Assembly: GCA_016722525.1 (NCBI GenBank)
Contig: JADKJB010000007.1
Span: 248,001-312,000 of the forward strand
Direction of reading: 5' to 3'
Length of the DNA stretch: 64,000 bases
DNA from: Bacteroidota bacterium
Lineage (GTDB): Bacteria; Bacteroidota; Bacteroidia; AKYH767-A; OLB10
The notes below the pieces were generated by a model. It did no database searches, had not been told where the DNA came from, and was given only the letters and a program-made list of their open reading frames with translations. Below, piece by piece: positions 8,556 through 17,554 of the stretch. How positions within the stretch are numbered: position 1 is the first letter of the stretch; each line of letters begins with the position of its first letter. The translations under genes were made by a program, and so were the position numbers.

Positions 8556-8890
8556 ACAAATTTTATTGTTGTTGCATATACAATGGAATCATTTGGTGAA
8601 TCCGTTTCCTCCTCATAAGTTTTTACATCCTCATCGTTGATGCTATAAGTGATGCTTGTCCAGTCGGTAGATGGATTTATATCCGTTACCATTGAACTGA
8701 TAAATAGTGATTTCCCCTTTATTTCGTTCACCGATCCTAAAACAACGCCTGTAACGTCACCGACTACGTATTTTTTGTTGAAGTTTTGAAGGGCTGAGCT
8801 ACCCTTTTGTTTGTCACCAAAAACAATGGTCAGTTTAACTTTGCCCTGAGCAGGAAGCGTGTAGGTGATTGTGGTTTTCTTCTGTTTCAT
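8552..8890 (-). CDS. Small uncharacterised protein of the eCIS accessory operon
   Basis: This 112-aa protein begins at the ATG 8888-8890 (MKQKKTTITYTLPAQGKVKL). An alternative ATG at 8926 adds 12 residues and would overlap the lipase stop by 11 bp. Neither start has a convincing Shine-Dalgarno sequence, which is usual in this phylum. There is no signal peptide or TM segment. It is predicted all-beta: repeated short strands, an acidic C-terminal loop (DEDVKTYEEETDSPNDS) and a final strand (IVYATTIKFV). The ATGA overlap with the barrel gene shows coupling. It may be a small cytosolic partner, chaperone or immunity-type protein of the upstream lipase-like gene, but nothing in the sequence proves it. 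Confidence 0.6.
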   Translation of the reverse strand: MKQKKTTITYTLPAQGKVKLTIVFGDKQKGSSALQNFNKKYVVGDVTGVVLGSVNEIKGKSLFISSMVTDINPSTDWTSITYSINDEDVKTYEEETDSPNDSIVYATTIKFV

Positions 8891-8915
8891 ATATTCTGGG
8901 ATTATAAATTTATTT

Positions 8916-10271
8916 TCAAATAACATTCACCATCACATCACCAAAAAATTGCTCTGAGTACCAATAATTGCTATGAGTAAATCCAAATATTCCATCGGGA
9001 AAATTACATTGCACATTTGTTAAAGGGTGATAGTAATCCAGTGAACCACTCACATAGTCTCTTCCATGATAATAGTTAACCCAGGGGATTTGATCAAACT
9101 GACGAACAATGGTAGTAGTCAGCATAATTTGCTTAGCGGCGTCGGTATTCCAGGTGCGTTGTTTAAAGCAGTGAAAGTTTTGAAGCATTTGAATTCGCAG
9201 GTATTGATCTTCTTCGCATTGTTCGCGTAGGAAAAAAGCTATTTTGTCGAGAGGACTTCCAAATGTAAAATACCTGTTAAGCACATTACTAATATGTGTA
9301 ACCTTCCCACCATTCAGAATTTCAGTACCAGCACTATTAATTCTGTTTCCCTGAATATTATAGCCATTTAGCTCTCCCAAGTTTATCTGATGGGTGAGTC
9401 GATTGATTGCATCAAATGAAATCTGGCTTCCCAAAGAATGGCCGGCAACCACCACACGCTCATAAGACACTTTTTCCATGGCGGCATCGGATGGTTCCAC
9501 CAGGAAACGAATGGCTTTAACTGCACCATTTAAAATATCTTTGCGTATATGGCATAATTCAGAGCGTGGATTTACTTCATTATAAATAGTGATATCTCCC
9601 AAAATATTAGCTGTATTTGTAATAGATTCAGCCATTCTATTTTGCAACACATCTGCTATAGTCACACCAACAAAAGGGATTAACTTTATCAACCAAATGG
9701 ATACTTTAACCAGCAGCGATAAAATTGTAGCCAATGAACCCAGGACATATATAACAAACCAGTAATTAAGTGAATTGAATCCGCTCTTTTCATCAATAAA
9801 AGCACTTCGGTCTTCCACATTTGTGCTTAAGGTTTTATTTTGTTTATAATACTTTTTTGCACCTGAAGTAACTTTTCGTAGCCAGCCAAAAATACGTTTT
9901 ATGTCAACTTTGTTTTCGGTACGGTTTGCCCAGTAGTATTCATAAATATCGAGGTGTTTGTCGCTTCCTTTAAGGGATATCCTGATAAAATTATCAAACC
10001 AATAATAGGATTCATCACCTGACTTTTTAGCTACTAATTGATGACTCATTTGAAGGTTGATTCCATGTCCGCCATAAATTACCATCGCACTTTTAAAGCC
10101 TCTGGCAAACTGATCAAGTGTTTCCAAAGGTTTTTGATCGCCTATTCCATGTACAATCAAAATTGCAATATTTTCATTGACCCATTTACCTCTGAGTTGC
10201 TGCGCTAACTCTTCTGGTGTGAATAATGATCTGTTGGGATTAACTCCCGGTTTCTGATCTGCAACTTTCAT
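8916..10271 (-). CDS. Lipase-like alpha/beta hydrolase with internal membrane segment
   Basis: This 451-aa protein has an alpha/beta-hydrolase layout. An early oxyanion-type motif, IAILIVHGIGDQKPLETLDQ, lies near residue 36. The nucleophile elbow VVVAGHSLGSQISFDAINRL is near residue 275. A late histidine candidate is in GIFGFTHSNYWYSEQF near the end, where lipase_3/DUF676-like enzymes place it. Residues about 165-215 form one or two hydrophobic segments (YWFVIYVLGSLATILSLLVK, then IKLIPFVGVTIA) inserted between the HGIGDQ and GHSLG blocks. No signal peptide is present. A cytosol-made esterase or lipase in an eCIS operon is a plausible cargo, or a membrane-associated housekeeping partner. Phospholipases are known effectors of contractile systems, but cargo status here is inference. 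Confidence 0.8.
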   Translation of the reverse strand: MKVADQKPGVNPNRSLFTPEELAQQLRGKWVNENIAILIVHGIGDQKPLETLDQFARGFKSAMVIYGGHGINLQMSHQLVAKKSGDESYYWFDNFIRISLKGSDKHLDIYEYYWANRTENKVDIKRIFGWLRKVTSGAKKYYKQNKTLSTNVEDRSAFIDEKSGFNSLNYWFVIYVLGSLATILSLLVKVSIWLIKLIPFVGVTIADVLQNRMAESITNTANILGDITIYNEVNPRSELCHIRKDILNGAVKAIRFLVEPSDAAMEKVSYERVVVAGHSLGSQISFDAINRLTHQINLGELNGYNIQGNRINSAGTEILNGGKVTHISNVLNRYFTFGSPLDKIAFFLREQCEEDQYLRIQMLQNFHCFKQRTWNTDAAKQIMLTTTIVRQFDQIPWVNYYHGRDYVSGSLDYYHPLTNVQCNFPDGIFGFTHSNYWYSEQFFGDVMVNVI

Positions 10272-10302
10272 ATATTCTCTTTTCTATTCTTCAATTAATT
10301 TG

Positions 10303-13300
10303 TTATGATTCTTTTCCTAAACTGATCATGTTCCACAATTTCAAAATCAATGGGAACGAAGCCGTAAATCCTCCCAAAACTGTTGTTAAGGTATTGAAGG
10401 AATCCTGTTGAGTATAAAAGAGGAAAAACATGACTGCAATAAAAATGATATAAAATGGAATCTTGAATTTATTCCAGTCACTGTCTTTTGCTCTGTTCTT
10501 ATCATTCAAAATAGGGCTTCCCTTTTTTACTTCAGTAAGAATAAAATTCCTGAAACTCCTGTTCATCACATGAAGACTTCCGTCTTTTATAATGAGTCCC
10601 TTCAGGTATAATTTAGTTAGAGAATCAAAATTTTTATAATTCACTAACCCGTCTTCAGCCAAATCATAAAGTAAATATTGCTCTTCACGGGTTAAACTGT
10701 TCCACAAACTCAAATAATAAGTATATGAAAGGGTTTGTATTTTAAGATAAATCTCTTCACGTTCCTCTAAACTTAAGTCTTGATTATTGTAAGAATTAAT
10801 AATAACCTTTTGAGCTTTTAAATTTTTTAAATACAACCCGTGATTGCATTCATTTTCCAAAATGCCTTCAAAAACTTTAGTAGTGTCATTATAGTTCGAA
10901 ATTTCCCTTTTGAGAGGATAATAAATCACTTCAAATGAACTTAATAAACTCGACCATAAATAATAATTCTGGTCATTTATCAGTTGGGCAATATCAGTTG
11001 TCAATCCTTCAACCTCTTCCTCCATTTTGCTCACGTAATTCAAATAGGTAGCAGGATGAATGGTAGAAATTAACACAATATTTTTAAGTTTCTTTCTGAA
11101 CATCAGCTCCAGGGTATAAAGTTTTAGGTTGGTGGTAGTTAAGTCCGATAAGTTGGTTTCAAAATGGTAGCAGATTATTAAATCTGATGGATTAGCTGTG
11201 TTAATTTTATTTTTTTCCTCATTCCAACTTTCTTCATCACTAATTTTTGCGAAATCAATAAATACTTTGTTGAAATTTTTGAAATGTTCCTCCTCACGGA
11301 AGTACTTGTTTTTCCCGGAATGGGGTAAACTCACAACAAAGATTCTGATGCCCATGTCAAATTCACTGTTGCCGGGATTGAAATTCGATAGCTGTTCTAA
11401 ATAGCCTTTTTCTTTTCCATGATCGTCATTCAAATAATCAGGTAAAAATATTTTTCGGATAAAATACCGTGCAACCAAAAACAGGACACAAAAGAAAAAG
11501 AGTATGGTGATCCAGAATAGAAGACCTTTAATTATGCCTGAGTCATTAGTACCTAATGGAAAGTGGTAAAGTGGTATTTTTGTTTCCAGGTATAAATTAT
11601 CGCCATTATCTTCGTGTGATGCCTTGGCATCCTTTGAAATTAATTTTAAGGTGTTCCAGTCTTTGTTAATCCATTTATAAGTTAAGGTATCCTGCAGCTC
11701 AAAACGGCTCAACATATTTTCCCTTGAGCACGCCGCATTGAAATTGAAATGAAATAAATCATTTAACCGCACAATGAATGCCTGTGATGAACTGCATTCA
11801 TCTTCCATATCCTCATCCTTGATATCAGGAATGGAGTCCGTTAAAGTGGTTTGGTAATATTTTGCTTCAAGGTAGATATTTGTAATGCCATCTTTTCTGT
11901 TGAATTCAAATTTGTGATAGCCATTGATCAACTCAGAATCTTTGTTGGTATAGTTGTTTATCCCATTTATCCAGGCTAACTGGTGTTGTCGTCCAATAAT
12001 TTCGGCTTCCACATTGTGAGAAAGAACAAAGAAACAATATACCGGCAATAATGATGCTAGTGTAATCCAGGTTAACAACATGGTAGTGAAACCTTTTAAT
12101 AGCCGATTCTCTGATACCAACTGTTTATCTTTTGAATTATCAGCTTCCTGCTGATCTTCCCTGATAAAATCTTTGAACAAATAAAAGGCACTAAATAATA
12201 CCCCTGCACTGTAAATCGCAGCAACCAGCTTTGAACTGTTACTGCTGTAAAACAAAGTCACAATTCCAAATAAAAGAATTGCACCCGAGACATAAATGCA
12301 AGCAGTCTTTTTATACGTCCCTTCATCAGAAATTGATGTCAAAAATTGATAATGACAAACAAAATAATAGGCGGTGAGTGTAGCATAAATATTGAAAAAT
12401 ATCATGTAAAAAGAAAGCAACGGATACTGAAAAGATGGCTTGGGCCAAGTGAGAATAAAAATTGTAAGAACAGCCATCCCTAAATTGAAAATGCTGAACC
12501 TGCCATAAATTTCACTTTTCTTCTTATCGGGCCACAGCCAATCCAGTCGTAGCTGGTTTGCTTTCAATTTGGAGTTTCTGATATTGAACATTAGTAAGAT
12601 TGCTATTTGCAATCCCACCATCAGTAATATTACAACCAGGAAAAACAGAGTGACCACAAATATCTTGATGTTCTTTACCATGAGTGGGCTCTTATCTCTT
12701 ATGGTAACCAGATATAATGGTAACCCATCAATTGGCTCTACTCTGACCCGACTTAATGCTCCTGAATACGTTTCATCAAAAAACATTGAGGTCCTTAAAT
12801 CTATGGCGCTTGCCAGGTTGGGATTGTTGTTACATTCCTCCAGGATGTTTTCATTCAAACACCTGTTGATATCTGAATGAAACCAAACTTCTCCCTTTTT
12901 GTCAACTATACAAAAATTAAAAGCGTCTGGCAAAATTGCAGAAATTACAGAGGGTAATCGCGATGAAATTGCTGCAAGTTCAATCTCTGATGTTTTTCCA
13001 ACATTCGTCTTTGAAATAATTTCTGTAACTTTTGATTTAATTGCTACCACAGCTCTGAATTCGCCATCAGTCCAGGATCGCACCGGCTGTATGACAAAAG
13101 GCTGTACCCGCTTATTTGACAAACTCCAGAAGGCTCCCTTTTGTCCTTTGATAAAATAATCTCTGTCGCTATAATCACCGGATGCAGGCAGAATAGAGTC
13201 ATTCACCCATTTGATGACATCTCGTCCTGATGGATCCAACCAAAATGCCAATTTGAAATTTTTATATCCGGTATCTAAATTATTAGGCACTAAAATTTTT

Positions 13301-14460
13301 TCTGTGTTTATGTGTTTCACTATTGAATCACTCATGACATTTGTAATGTCGTAGGGATTTGTTGATAACGAAGAATCAAGAGCTTTTAACTGGTCAATAG
13401 TTTTTGCAAGGTCATTTATAAAACTACTCTCTATTTTCTGAGACAAATCAATTTGCAAATTGTCATATTTGACTTTGTCAATGAACCGGTATTGATACTG
13501 GCTAAAAAGCGCATAAAAAAACAATCCGGCTCCCATAGTAAGTGAGAACATCGATAGCAGGATGTCGATAGATTTCATCTTTTCCAGTGGACTCATCAGA
13601 TAAATTTTCAGAAACGGGAATGCCACTGCAACACCCAGCAATAAAAAGAGCAGCGCAAAAACATAAGAATCCGAGACACTCATTTTCTCGGAAGTAATTT
13701 TTTGCGTTGGAATTAGTCCGGTAAGGGTATAAATGTCGCGGTTAAACATTGAAAAGGGTATGGTGAACAATGTGTAATTTTCGCCTGAGAATTTTACTTT
13801 TCTAATACTTTTCGATTTAAAAGCAGATACCTTGTCAAGCAAACTGTCTACGCCAAGTGTGTCAATTCGCTGTGAAAAATCACTGTAAACAACCTTGTTG
13901 TTTTTTATCAGTGTGTAGTTGGTAAAAAAATCATATTTCAACAGCCTTGGCAAATAATGACTTACTTTAATTCCAAGTTCAATGGCACTCTTCCCATCGC
14001 CATTTGTAGCCTGCCGGAAAACCACATAGGTTTCATGGTCCAAATCAAGCACATAAGTTGAATCGATATATTTATGGCTTTCAAATTTATGGGTTGCCGT
14101 AAATTTTTCCTTCCCTACAAAATAGTTTTCACTAAATCGGATCAAATCAAAAACCCCTTTTGAATTTTGAGTTAAAAATTGTCGTAGCTGGCTGTTGTTT
14201 GTCTCATTGATTCCAAATTTTGAATCAGCCTCTGCTATTCTGATCTTTGCAAGTTTAGAAAAATCAGGAATCCTTTGATTCATGTTATGAGCAATGCGCT
14301 CCAGAGTCCGAAATTGCCGATTGTTAATTTTAGATTCATTATTCGATACGTAATACCAGAGGTAAAAGCAGATAAAAGCGCCCAATATTAGTATAGTTAA
14401 AAATATAGCAGTATACCCTGCTAACTTTTTAGAAACACTTTTCTTTTGTTGCGATTCCAT
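10303..14460 (-). CDS. 1385-aa multi-TM sensor protein with Cache-like domains and a STAND-like C-terminus
   Basis: Predicted layout: TM near 14-38, a Cache-like extracytoplasmic region (about 40-260), two TMs (about 267-320), and a second Cache-like region (about 325-595). The second region contains DREYFIKGQKG-like DYSDRDYFIKGQKGAFWSL and FCIVDKKGEVWFHSDINRCL, as in ligand-binding sensors. Then come about seven TMs (600-815), another extracytoplasmic loop, a TM near 985 and a cytosolic region (about 1000-1325). In the cytosolic part, IFVVSLPHSGKNKYF resembles a degenerate P-loop. LYDLAEDGLVNYKNFDSLTK with LKGLIIKDGSLHVMN resembles the winged helix that follows NTPase domains in STAND proteins. 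A TM pair ends the protein. No histidine-kinase or cyclase domain is visible. It likely senses an outside cue and relays it into the cell for the island. Confidence 0.75.
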   Translation of the reverse strand: MESQQKKSVSKKLAGYTAIFLTILILGAFICFYLWYYVSNNESKINNRQFRTLERIAHNMNQRIPDFSKLAKIRIAEADSKFGINETNNSQLRQFLTQNSKGVFDLIRFSENYFVGKEKFTATHKFESHKYIDSTYVLDLDHETYVVFRQATNGDGKSAIELGIKVSHYLPRLLKYDFFTNYTLIKNNKVVYSDFSQRIDTLGVDSLLDKVSAFKSKSIRKVKFSGENYTLFTIPFSMFNRDIYTLTGLIPTQKITSEKMSVSDSYVFALLFLLLGVAVAFPFLKIYLMSPLEKMKSIDILLSMFSLTMGAGLFFYALFSQYQYRFIDKVKYDNLQIDLSQKIESSFINDLAKTIDQLKALDSSLSTNPYDITNVMSDSIVKHINTEKILVPNNLDTGYKNFKLAFWLDPSGRDVIKWVNDSILPASGDYSDRDYFIKGQKGAFWSLSNKRVQPFVIQPVRSWTDGEFRAVVAIKSKVTEIISKTNVGKTSEIELAAISSRLPSVISAILPDAFNFCIVDKKGEVWFHSDINRCLNENILEECNNNPNLASAIDLRTSMFFDETYSGALSRVRVEPIDGLPLYLVTIRDKSPLMVKNIKIFVVTLFFLVVILLMVGLQIAILLMFNIRNSKLKANQLRLDWLWPDKKKSEIYGRFSIFNLGMAVLTIFILTWPKPSFQYPLLSFYMIFFNIYATLTAYYFVCHYQFLTSISDEGTYKKTACIYVSGAILLFGIVTLFYSSNSSKLVAAIYSAGVLFSAFYLFKDFIREDQQEADNSKDKQLVSENRLLKGFTTMLLTWITLASLLPVYCFFVLSHNVEAEIIGRQHQLAWINGINNYTNKDSELINGYHKFEFNRKDGITNIYLEAKYYQTTLTDSIPDIKDEDMEDECSSSQAFIVRLNDLFHFNFNAACSRENMLSRFELQDTLTYKWINKDWNTLKLISKDAKASHEDNGDNLYLETKIPLYHFPLGTNDSGIIKGLLFWITILFFFCVLFLVARYFIRKIFLPDYLNDDHGKEKGYLEQLSNFNPGNSEFDMGIRIFVVSLPHSGKNKYFREEEHFKNFNKVFIDFAKISDEESWNEEKNKINTANPSDLIICYHFETNLSDLTTTNLKLYTLELMFRKKLKNIVLISTIHPATYLNYVSKMEEEVEGLTTDIAQLINDQNYYLWSSLLSSFEVIYYPLKREISNYNDTTKVFEGILENECNHGLYLKNLKAQKVIINSYNNQDLSLEEREEIYLKIQTLSYTYYLSLWNSLTREEQYLLYDLAEDGLVNYKNFDSLTKLYLKGLIIKDGSLHVMNRSFRNFILTEVKKGSPILNDKNRAKDSDWNKFKIPFYIIFIAVMFFLFYTQQDSFNTLTTVLGGFTASFPLILKLWNMISLGKES

Positions 14461-14502
14461 ACTAATTTTTGTCTCTAGTGTTGTTTTTTTAATTTAATAA
14501 AA

Positions 14503-15273
14503 CTACCTGTTATCGCCAGGCAAATATTTTCCGGAAAAATTATAAACAGCCTCAGAGGTTTTATTTCCTGCGTGACCATCCGGGTTTAATTTATAGCCGT
14601 ATTCATTGAGCAAGTATTGGAGTGCTACTGCATCAGGATTGTAGGTAGAAGGAGCTAAGGGAACTTTAAATAAGTTTCGTTTGGATGTTTCCGGTTCCGC
14701 TTCAATTTTTTCTCCTGAACTCTCAAGAGCTTTCAATAAAACGGCAGCACCGCATTGCTTAGAAATTGCTTCGGGATCAAAATGCCCATCAGCTACATAT
14801 TTGCCCTTGTTGTAATGCTGGCAGTAACTCCATAAATAAGGTGAGTAAATCCTGTTGCCTTTTCGATAACCGAATCCATTATACATTTCAAAACGGTAAA
14901 GAAGTGATGAGAGGCTCCAGCTGGCCAACTTTTTGTACCCTTCCCATTCAAGTGCATCCATGGCACTTTCTTCCCATGTAAATGGCGGTGTACCAACTTT
15001 TGGTCTTCCTTTAGGAACCTGAATGGTACGTGCGTTAAGCGAATCCCCATTATGAAGATGCTTATTGAAATTCCCGGAAGCTTCGAGTTGATGTGTGATC
15101 GCTACAAAATACCAGGGAAGCTTAACAATGTCTGCAACTTTTTGATATCTTTCTCTGGACGCCTTAATCTTATCAACAACAACCTTCACTTCTGCTAATT
15201 TGTTACTTCTGGTAGAAAGAGTGCTGAATAAATTCGTGTATTCATCTCTCATTTGTTTTGATAGTGGTGGCAT
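14503..15273 (-). CDS. Lysozyme-like peptidoglycan hydrolase with peptidoglycan-binding domain
   Basis: This 256-aa protein matches the lysozyme-family pattern seen in phage and bacterial genomes. PWYFVAITHQLEASGNFNKH carries the candidate catalytic Glu, followed by HNGDSLNARTIQVPKGRP. PPFTWEESAMDALEW, LYRFEMYNGFGYRKG, SPYLWSYCQHYNKGKYVADG and the closing block KQCGAAVLLKAL complete the catalytic region (about 40-190). Residues 205-250 look like a PG_binding_1 repeat (ALQYLLNEYGYKLNPDGHAG, then TSEAVYNFS). No signal peptide is present, so it cannot reach the wall alone through Sec. In an eCIS operon that suggests cargo, a spike-associated wall-piercing enzyme, or lysis for particle release. 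The enzyme family is well supported; the route is inference. Confidence 0.85.
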   Translation of the reverse strand: MPPLSKQMRDEYTNLFSTLSTRSNKLAEVKVVVDKIKASRERYQKVADIVKLPWYFVAITHQLEASGNFNKHLHNGDSLNARTIQVPKGRPKVGTPPFTWEESAMDALEWEGYKKLASWSLSSLLYRFEMYNGFGYRKGNRIYSPYLWSYCQHYNKGKYVADGHFDPEAISKQCGAAVLLKALESSGEKIEAEPETSKRNLFKVPLAPSTYNPDAVALQYLLNEYGYKLNPDGHAGNKTSEAVYNFSGKYLPGDNR

Positions 15274-15312
15274 AGCTTTTTTTATTTTAGTAGGTATTGA
15301 ACATTTTGTTAT

Positions 15313-16461
15313 TTATCGGATTGAATTCTTTAAATATTTTTCTGCATTTACTTCTGCAAACGGACTAAATTCTTTAATAATTTCCAGGTATATTTTTAAT
15401 ATCTCGTCCTCCTTTTTTTCCTTTGAGACAACATAAAAATCTGTTCCGAACAGAATTTTTGATTTAAATTGATTTGAGCTCATTACATCAACCAGTTTTG
15501 CCTTACATTTTTCCTGTGCTACTACATAAGATATATCGGCATAAAAATTCTCGTAATTTGCAATCAGATTTTTACATTCATTAAACCATTTATCATCATC
15601 CATTCCAAAGTGTCCCAAACAAACTTTTAATTTTTCCGCATTTGGCACACCTTGTTTTCTGAGATATTTTATCAGCACATCGTAATTATTCGGTTGTGTG
15701 AAATTGCGTTGAAAGATTTCACGCTTTTTGGTTTTATCTTTTTCACTCAATAGTTGCCAGGATGGATCATTTTGATAACCTTCCAACCCTTCAGCAACCG
15801 ACAAAATGGATCTCCAGTTATCCATACTTCCCTGCCAGTGAATAACACCCTGAATGCAATGCACCATAATAGGAATTTGTTTTTCAATTGCCCATTCGTA
15901 CATTTCCGTTAACTTGGGATCGAAAGGGAAATACCCAAGCGCTGGATATAATTTTATTCCTGCAAATCCAAATTTTTCAATATAATGTTTAACGAAATTC
16001 AATATGGCTGTTCCATCCGTGAATTCAGGCCTTCTTGGATCAACAGGCACAAAAGGAATTAACCGGTGAGCTATCTCCGGATTTTGTCGCATCTCAATTA
16101 TATCAAGCAACTGAGTATATAAATTTGATTCTGTTAAACCGGCTCCCATCTGCTCCATGTCCATAGGCAGTACTACATATCTGAAATCATGTCCAAGACC
16201 TTTATAGTACTCCGCCAGAGATTGGTACTGATCAGCCTGATCAGTGGCAAGTCCTAACCTTGCAAAAGTTTGAAGCCGGGCAGCTGATTTCCTTTTAGTA
16301 AATAATCCAATCACCGGCATCAACGGGGTAAGAACCCAATCATTGATACCACCAAATCTTTTTACAGAAATCGGAAATATCCATCTGTTCTGACCAACAA
16401 CATATTCGGGAACATGGTTGATGCTGAAAATATGTGTATGTACATTTATGTAAGTTGCCAT
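15313..16461 (-). CDS. Amidohydrolase-family (amidohydrolase_2-like) TIM-barrel hydrolase
   Basis: This 382-aa protein has the metal-ligand pattern of the amidohydrolase superfamily in order. MATYINVHTHIFSINHVPE gives the strand-1 HxH, and FAGIKLYPALGYFPFDPK the strand with Lys. IPIMVHCIQGVIHW supplies the strand-5 His, KLKVCLGHFGMDDDKW the strand-6 His and KILFGTDFYVVSKEK the strand-8 Asp. No signal peptide is present, so it is cytosolic or delivered. Members cleave C-N, C-C or C-O bonds in varied substrates, and the specific one cannot be told. It lies 8 bp from the membrane-protein gene upstream and 39 bp from the lysozyme gene downstream, inside the eCIS accessory string. Together with the M19-like enzyme it forms a pair of related barrel hydrolases unusual for such loci. 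Confidence 0.85.
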   Translation of the reverse strand: MATYINVHTHIFSINHVPEYVVGQNRWIFPISVKRFGGINDWVLTPLMPVIGLFTKRKSAARLQTFARLGLATDQADQYQSLAEYYKGLGHDFRYVVLPMDMEQMGAGLTESNLYTQLLDIIEMRQNPEIAHRLIPFVPVDPRRPEFTDGTAILNFVKHYIEKFGFAGIKLYPALGYFPFDPKLTEMYEWAIEKQIPIMVHCIQGVIHWQGSMDNWRSILSVAEGLEGYQNDPSWQLLSEKDKTKKREIFQRNFTQPNNYDVLIKYLRKQGVPNAEKLKVCLGHFGMDDDKWFNECKNLIANYENFYADISYVVAQEKCKAKLVDVMSSNQFKSKILFGTDFYVVSKEKKEDEILKIYLEIIKEFSPFAEVNAEKYLKNSIR

Positions 16462-16469
16462 ATCAGTAT

Positions 16470-17495
16470 TTATTTAGTGCTTTCTTTTTTAGCCGGTTTT
16501 AAAACTCCTCTTATCTGAAATATTTTAGAAAGAATATTAAACCAGTATTCTGAACCGAATGACATAGCAATACCCATTAGAGTCCATCCAATCATTACCA
16601 TGAGACAACTTTGCCCCTGAAAATTTCTTTCAGCAAAACTCAACTTTGAACTTGTGTTGTAATTCCATCCGATGGGTAATCCAAGTTCCTTTATTTCACT
16701 TGACACATTTTTTAATTGTGTTATAACTTCCTCTGCACTTCTTTGATTATTGTTAACTGCGGAATCACCTTGCATTGCTTGCTGACTTTGTGCTAAATGC
16801 TCATTATTTATCATTTCGGCCTTCAGCACCAGAGTGGTCCTCAGATTTTTATCATGCTGAATTGCTTTTAGAATAACAATTACATTTACATTAAATGAAA
16901 CTGCGATGAAAATTCCTAACACCATACTGTATAACATCAGTTTTCTCTTGTATTGTGATGAGACTCTCTCCATGTATCCATCATACCACTGGCTTAGCCT
17001 GCTTCGAAAATCATCAATGGATTCGGATTGAAGAAGAATACTATTCAACAAAACTTTTACCGAGCTGTGTTTTAAATTACCTACATTGGTTTTGATGGTA
17101 TCAATTACGTTTGTGTTTTTTAAATCGTTTGTGTTGATATCATTGTAATTGATAATTCCATTTACCGGATCAGTTGCAACATCGTCGGTTGATTTCAATC
17201 CATTTAACACGCTAATCATGGAGTCTGTAAAAAAATCGGATGAAATATAGGCCGGTAATGTTTCTGATTTTGGTTTTGTTGTTTTAATAATGGGATGTGT
17301 AAATATTTTTTCACATAGATTTATATTGGTTCTGTCATTAAATACCTTATTCAAACTTGATAGTAAAAAATGATTTCGTGACCGCAGCACAATCTGAAGT
17401 AATTCCATTATGCCACTATGAAAAATTGAGAAGAGAAGTACTATAAAAACAATACTTATGGCAATCTCGATGATATCTGAACTGAAGTTTAACAT
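16470..17495 (-). CDS. Uncharacterised multi-TM membrane protein (HPII/LPAYI/LPIGW-type family)
   Basis: This 341-aa protein has an N-terminal TM near 9-35 (IAISIVFIVLLFSIFHSGIM), a cytosolic helical part with FTHPIIKTTKPKSETLPAYI and DFFTDSMISVL, and a TM near 185-210 (LMLYSMVLGIFIAVSFNVNV). A polar loop follows, ending in ELGLPIGWNYN, then a TM near 295-315 (CLMVMIGWTLMGIAMSFGSE) and a short basic tail. The combination of an HPxI, a PxYI and an LPxGW block recalls a widespread uncharacterised membrane family. I cannot name a function. It lies between the M19-like dipeptidase and the amidohydrolase, with gaps of 59 and 8 bp, so it is probably co-expressed with them and may anchor or locate them at the inner membrane. 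Inference only. Confidence 0.72.
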   Translation of the reverse strand: MLNFSSDIIEIAISIVFIVLLFSIFHSGIMELLQIVLRSRNHFLLSSLNKVFNDRTNINLCEKIFTHPIIKTTKPKSETLPAYISSDFFTDSMISVLNGLKSTDDVATDPVNGIINYNDINTNDLKNTNVIDTIKTNVGNLKHSSVKVLLNSILLQSESIDDFRSRLSQWYDGYMERVSSQYKRKLMLYSMVLGIFIAVSFNVNVIVILKAIQHDKNLRTTLVLKAEMINNEHLAQSQQAMQGDSAVNNNQRSAEEVITQLKNVSSEIKELGLPIGWNYNTSSKLSFAERNFQGQSCLMVMIGWTLMGIAMSFGSEYWFNILSKIFQIRGVLKPAKKESTK

Positions 17496-17554
17496 GGTAT
17501 TAATTTATGAGGTTCAAGAACTTTTGTATTATTAAATAAGTTGGATCGTTTAGT

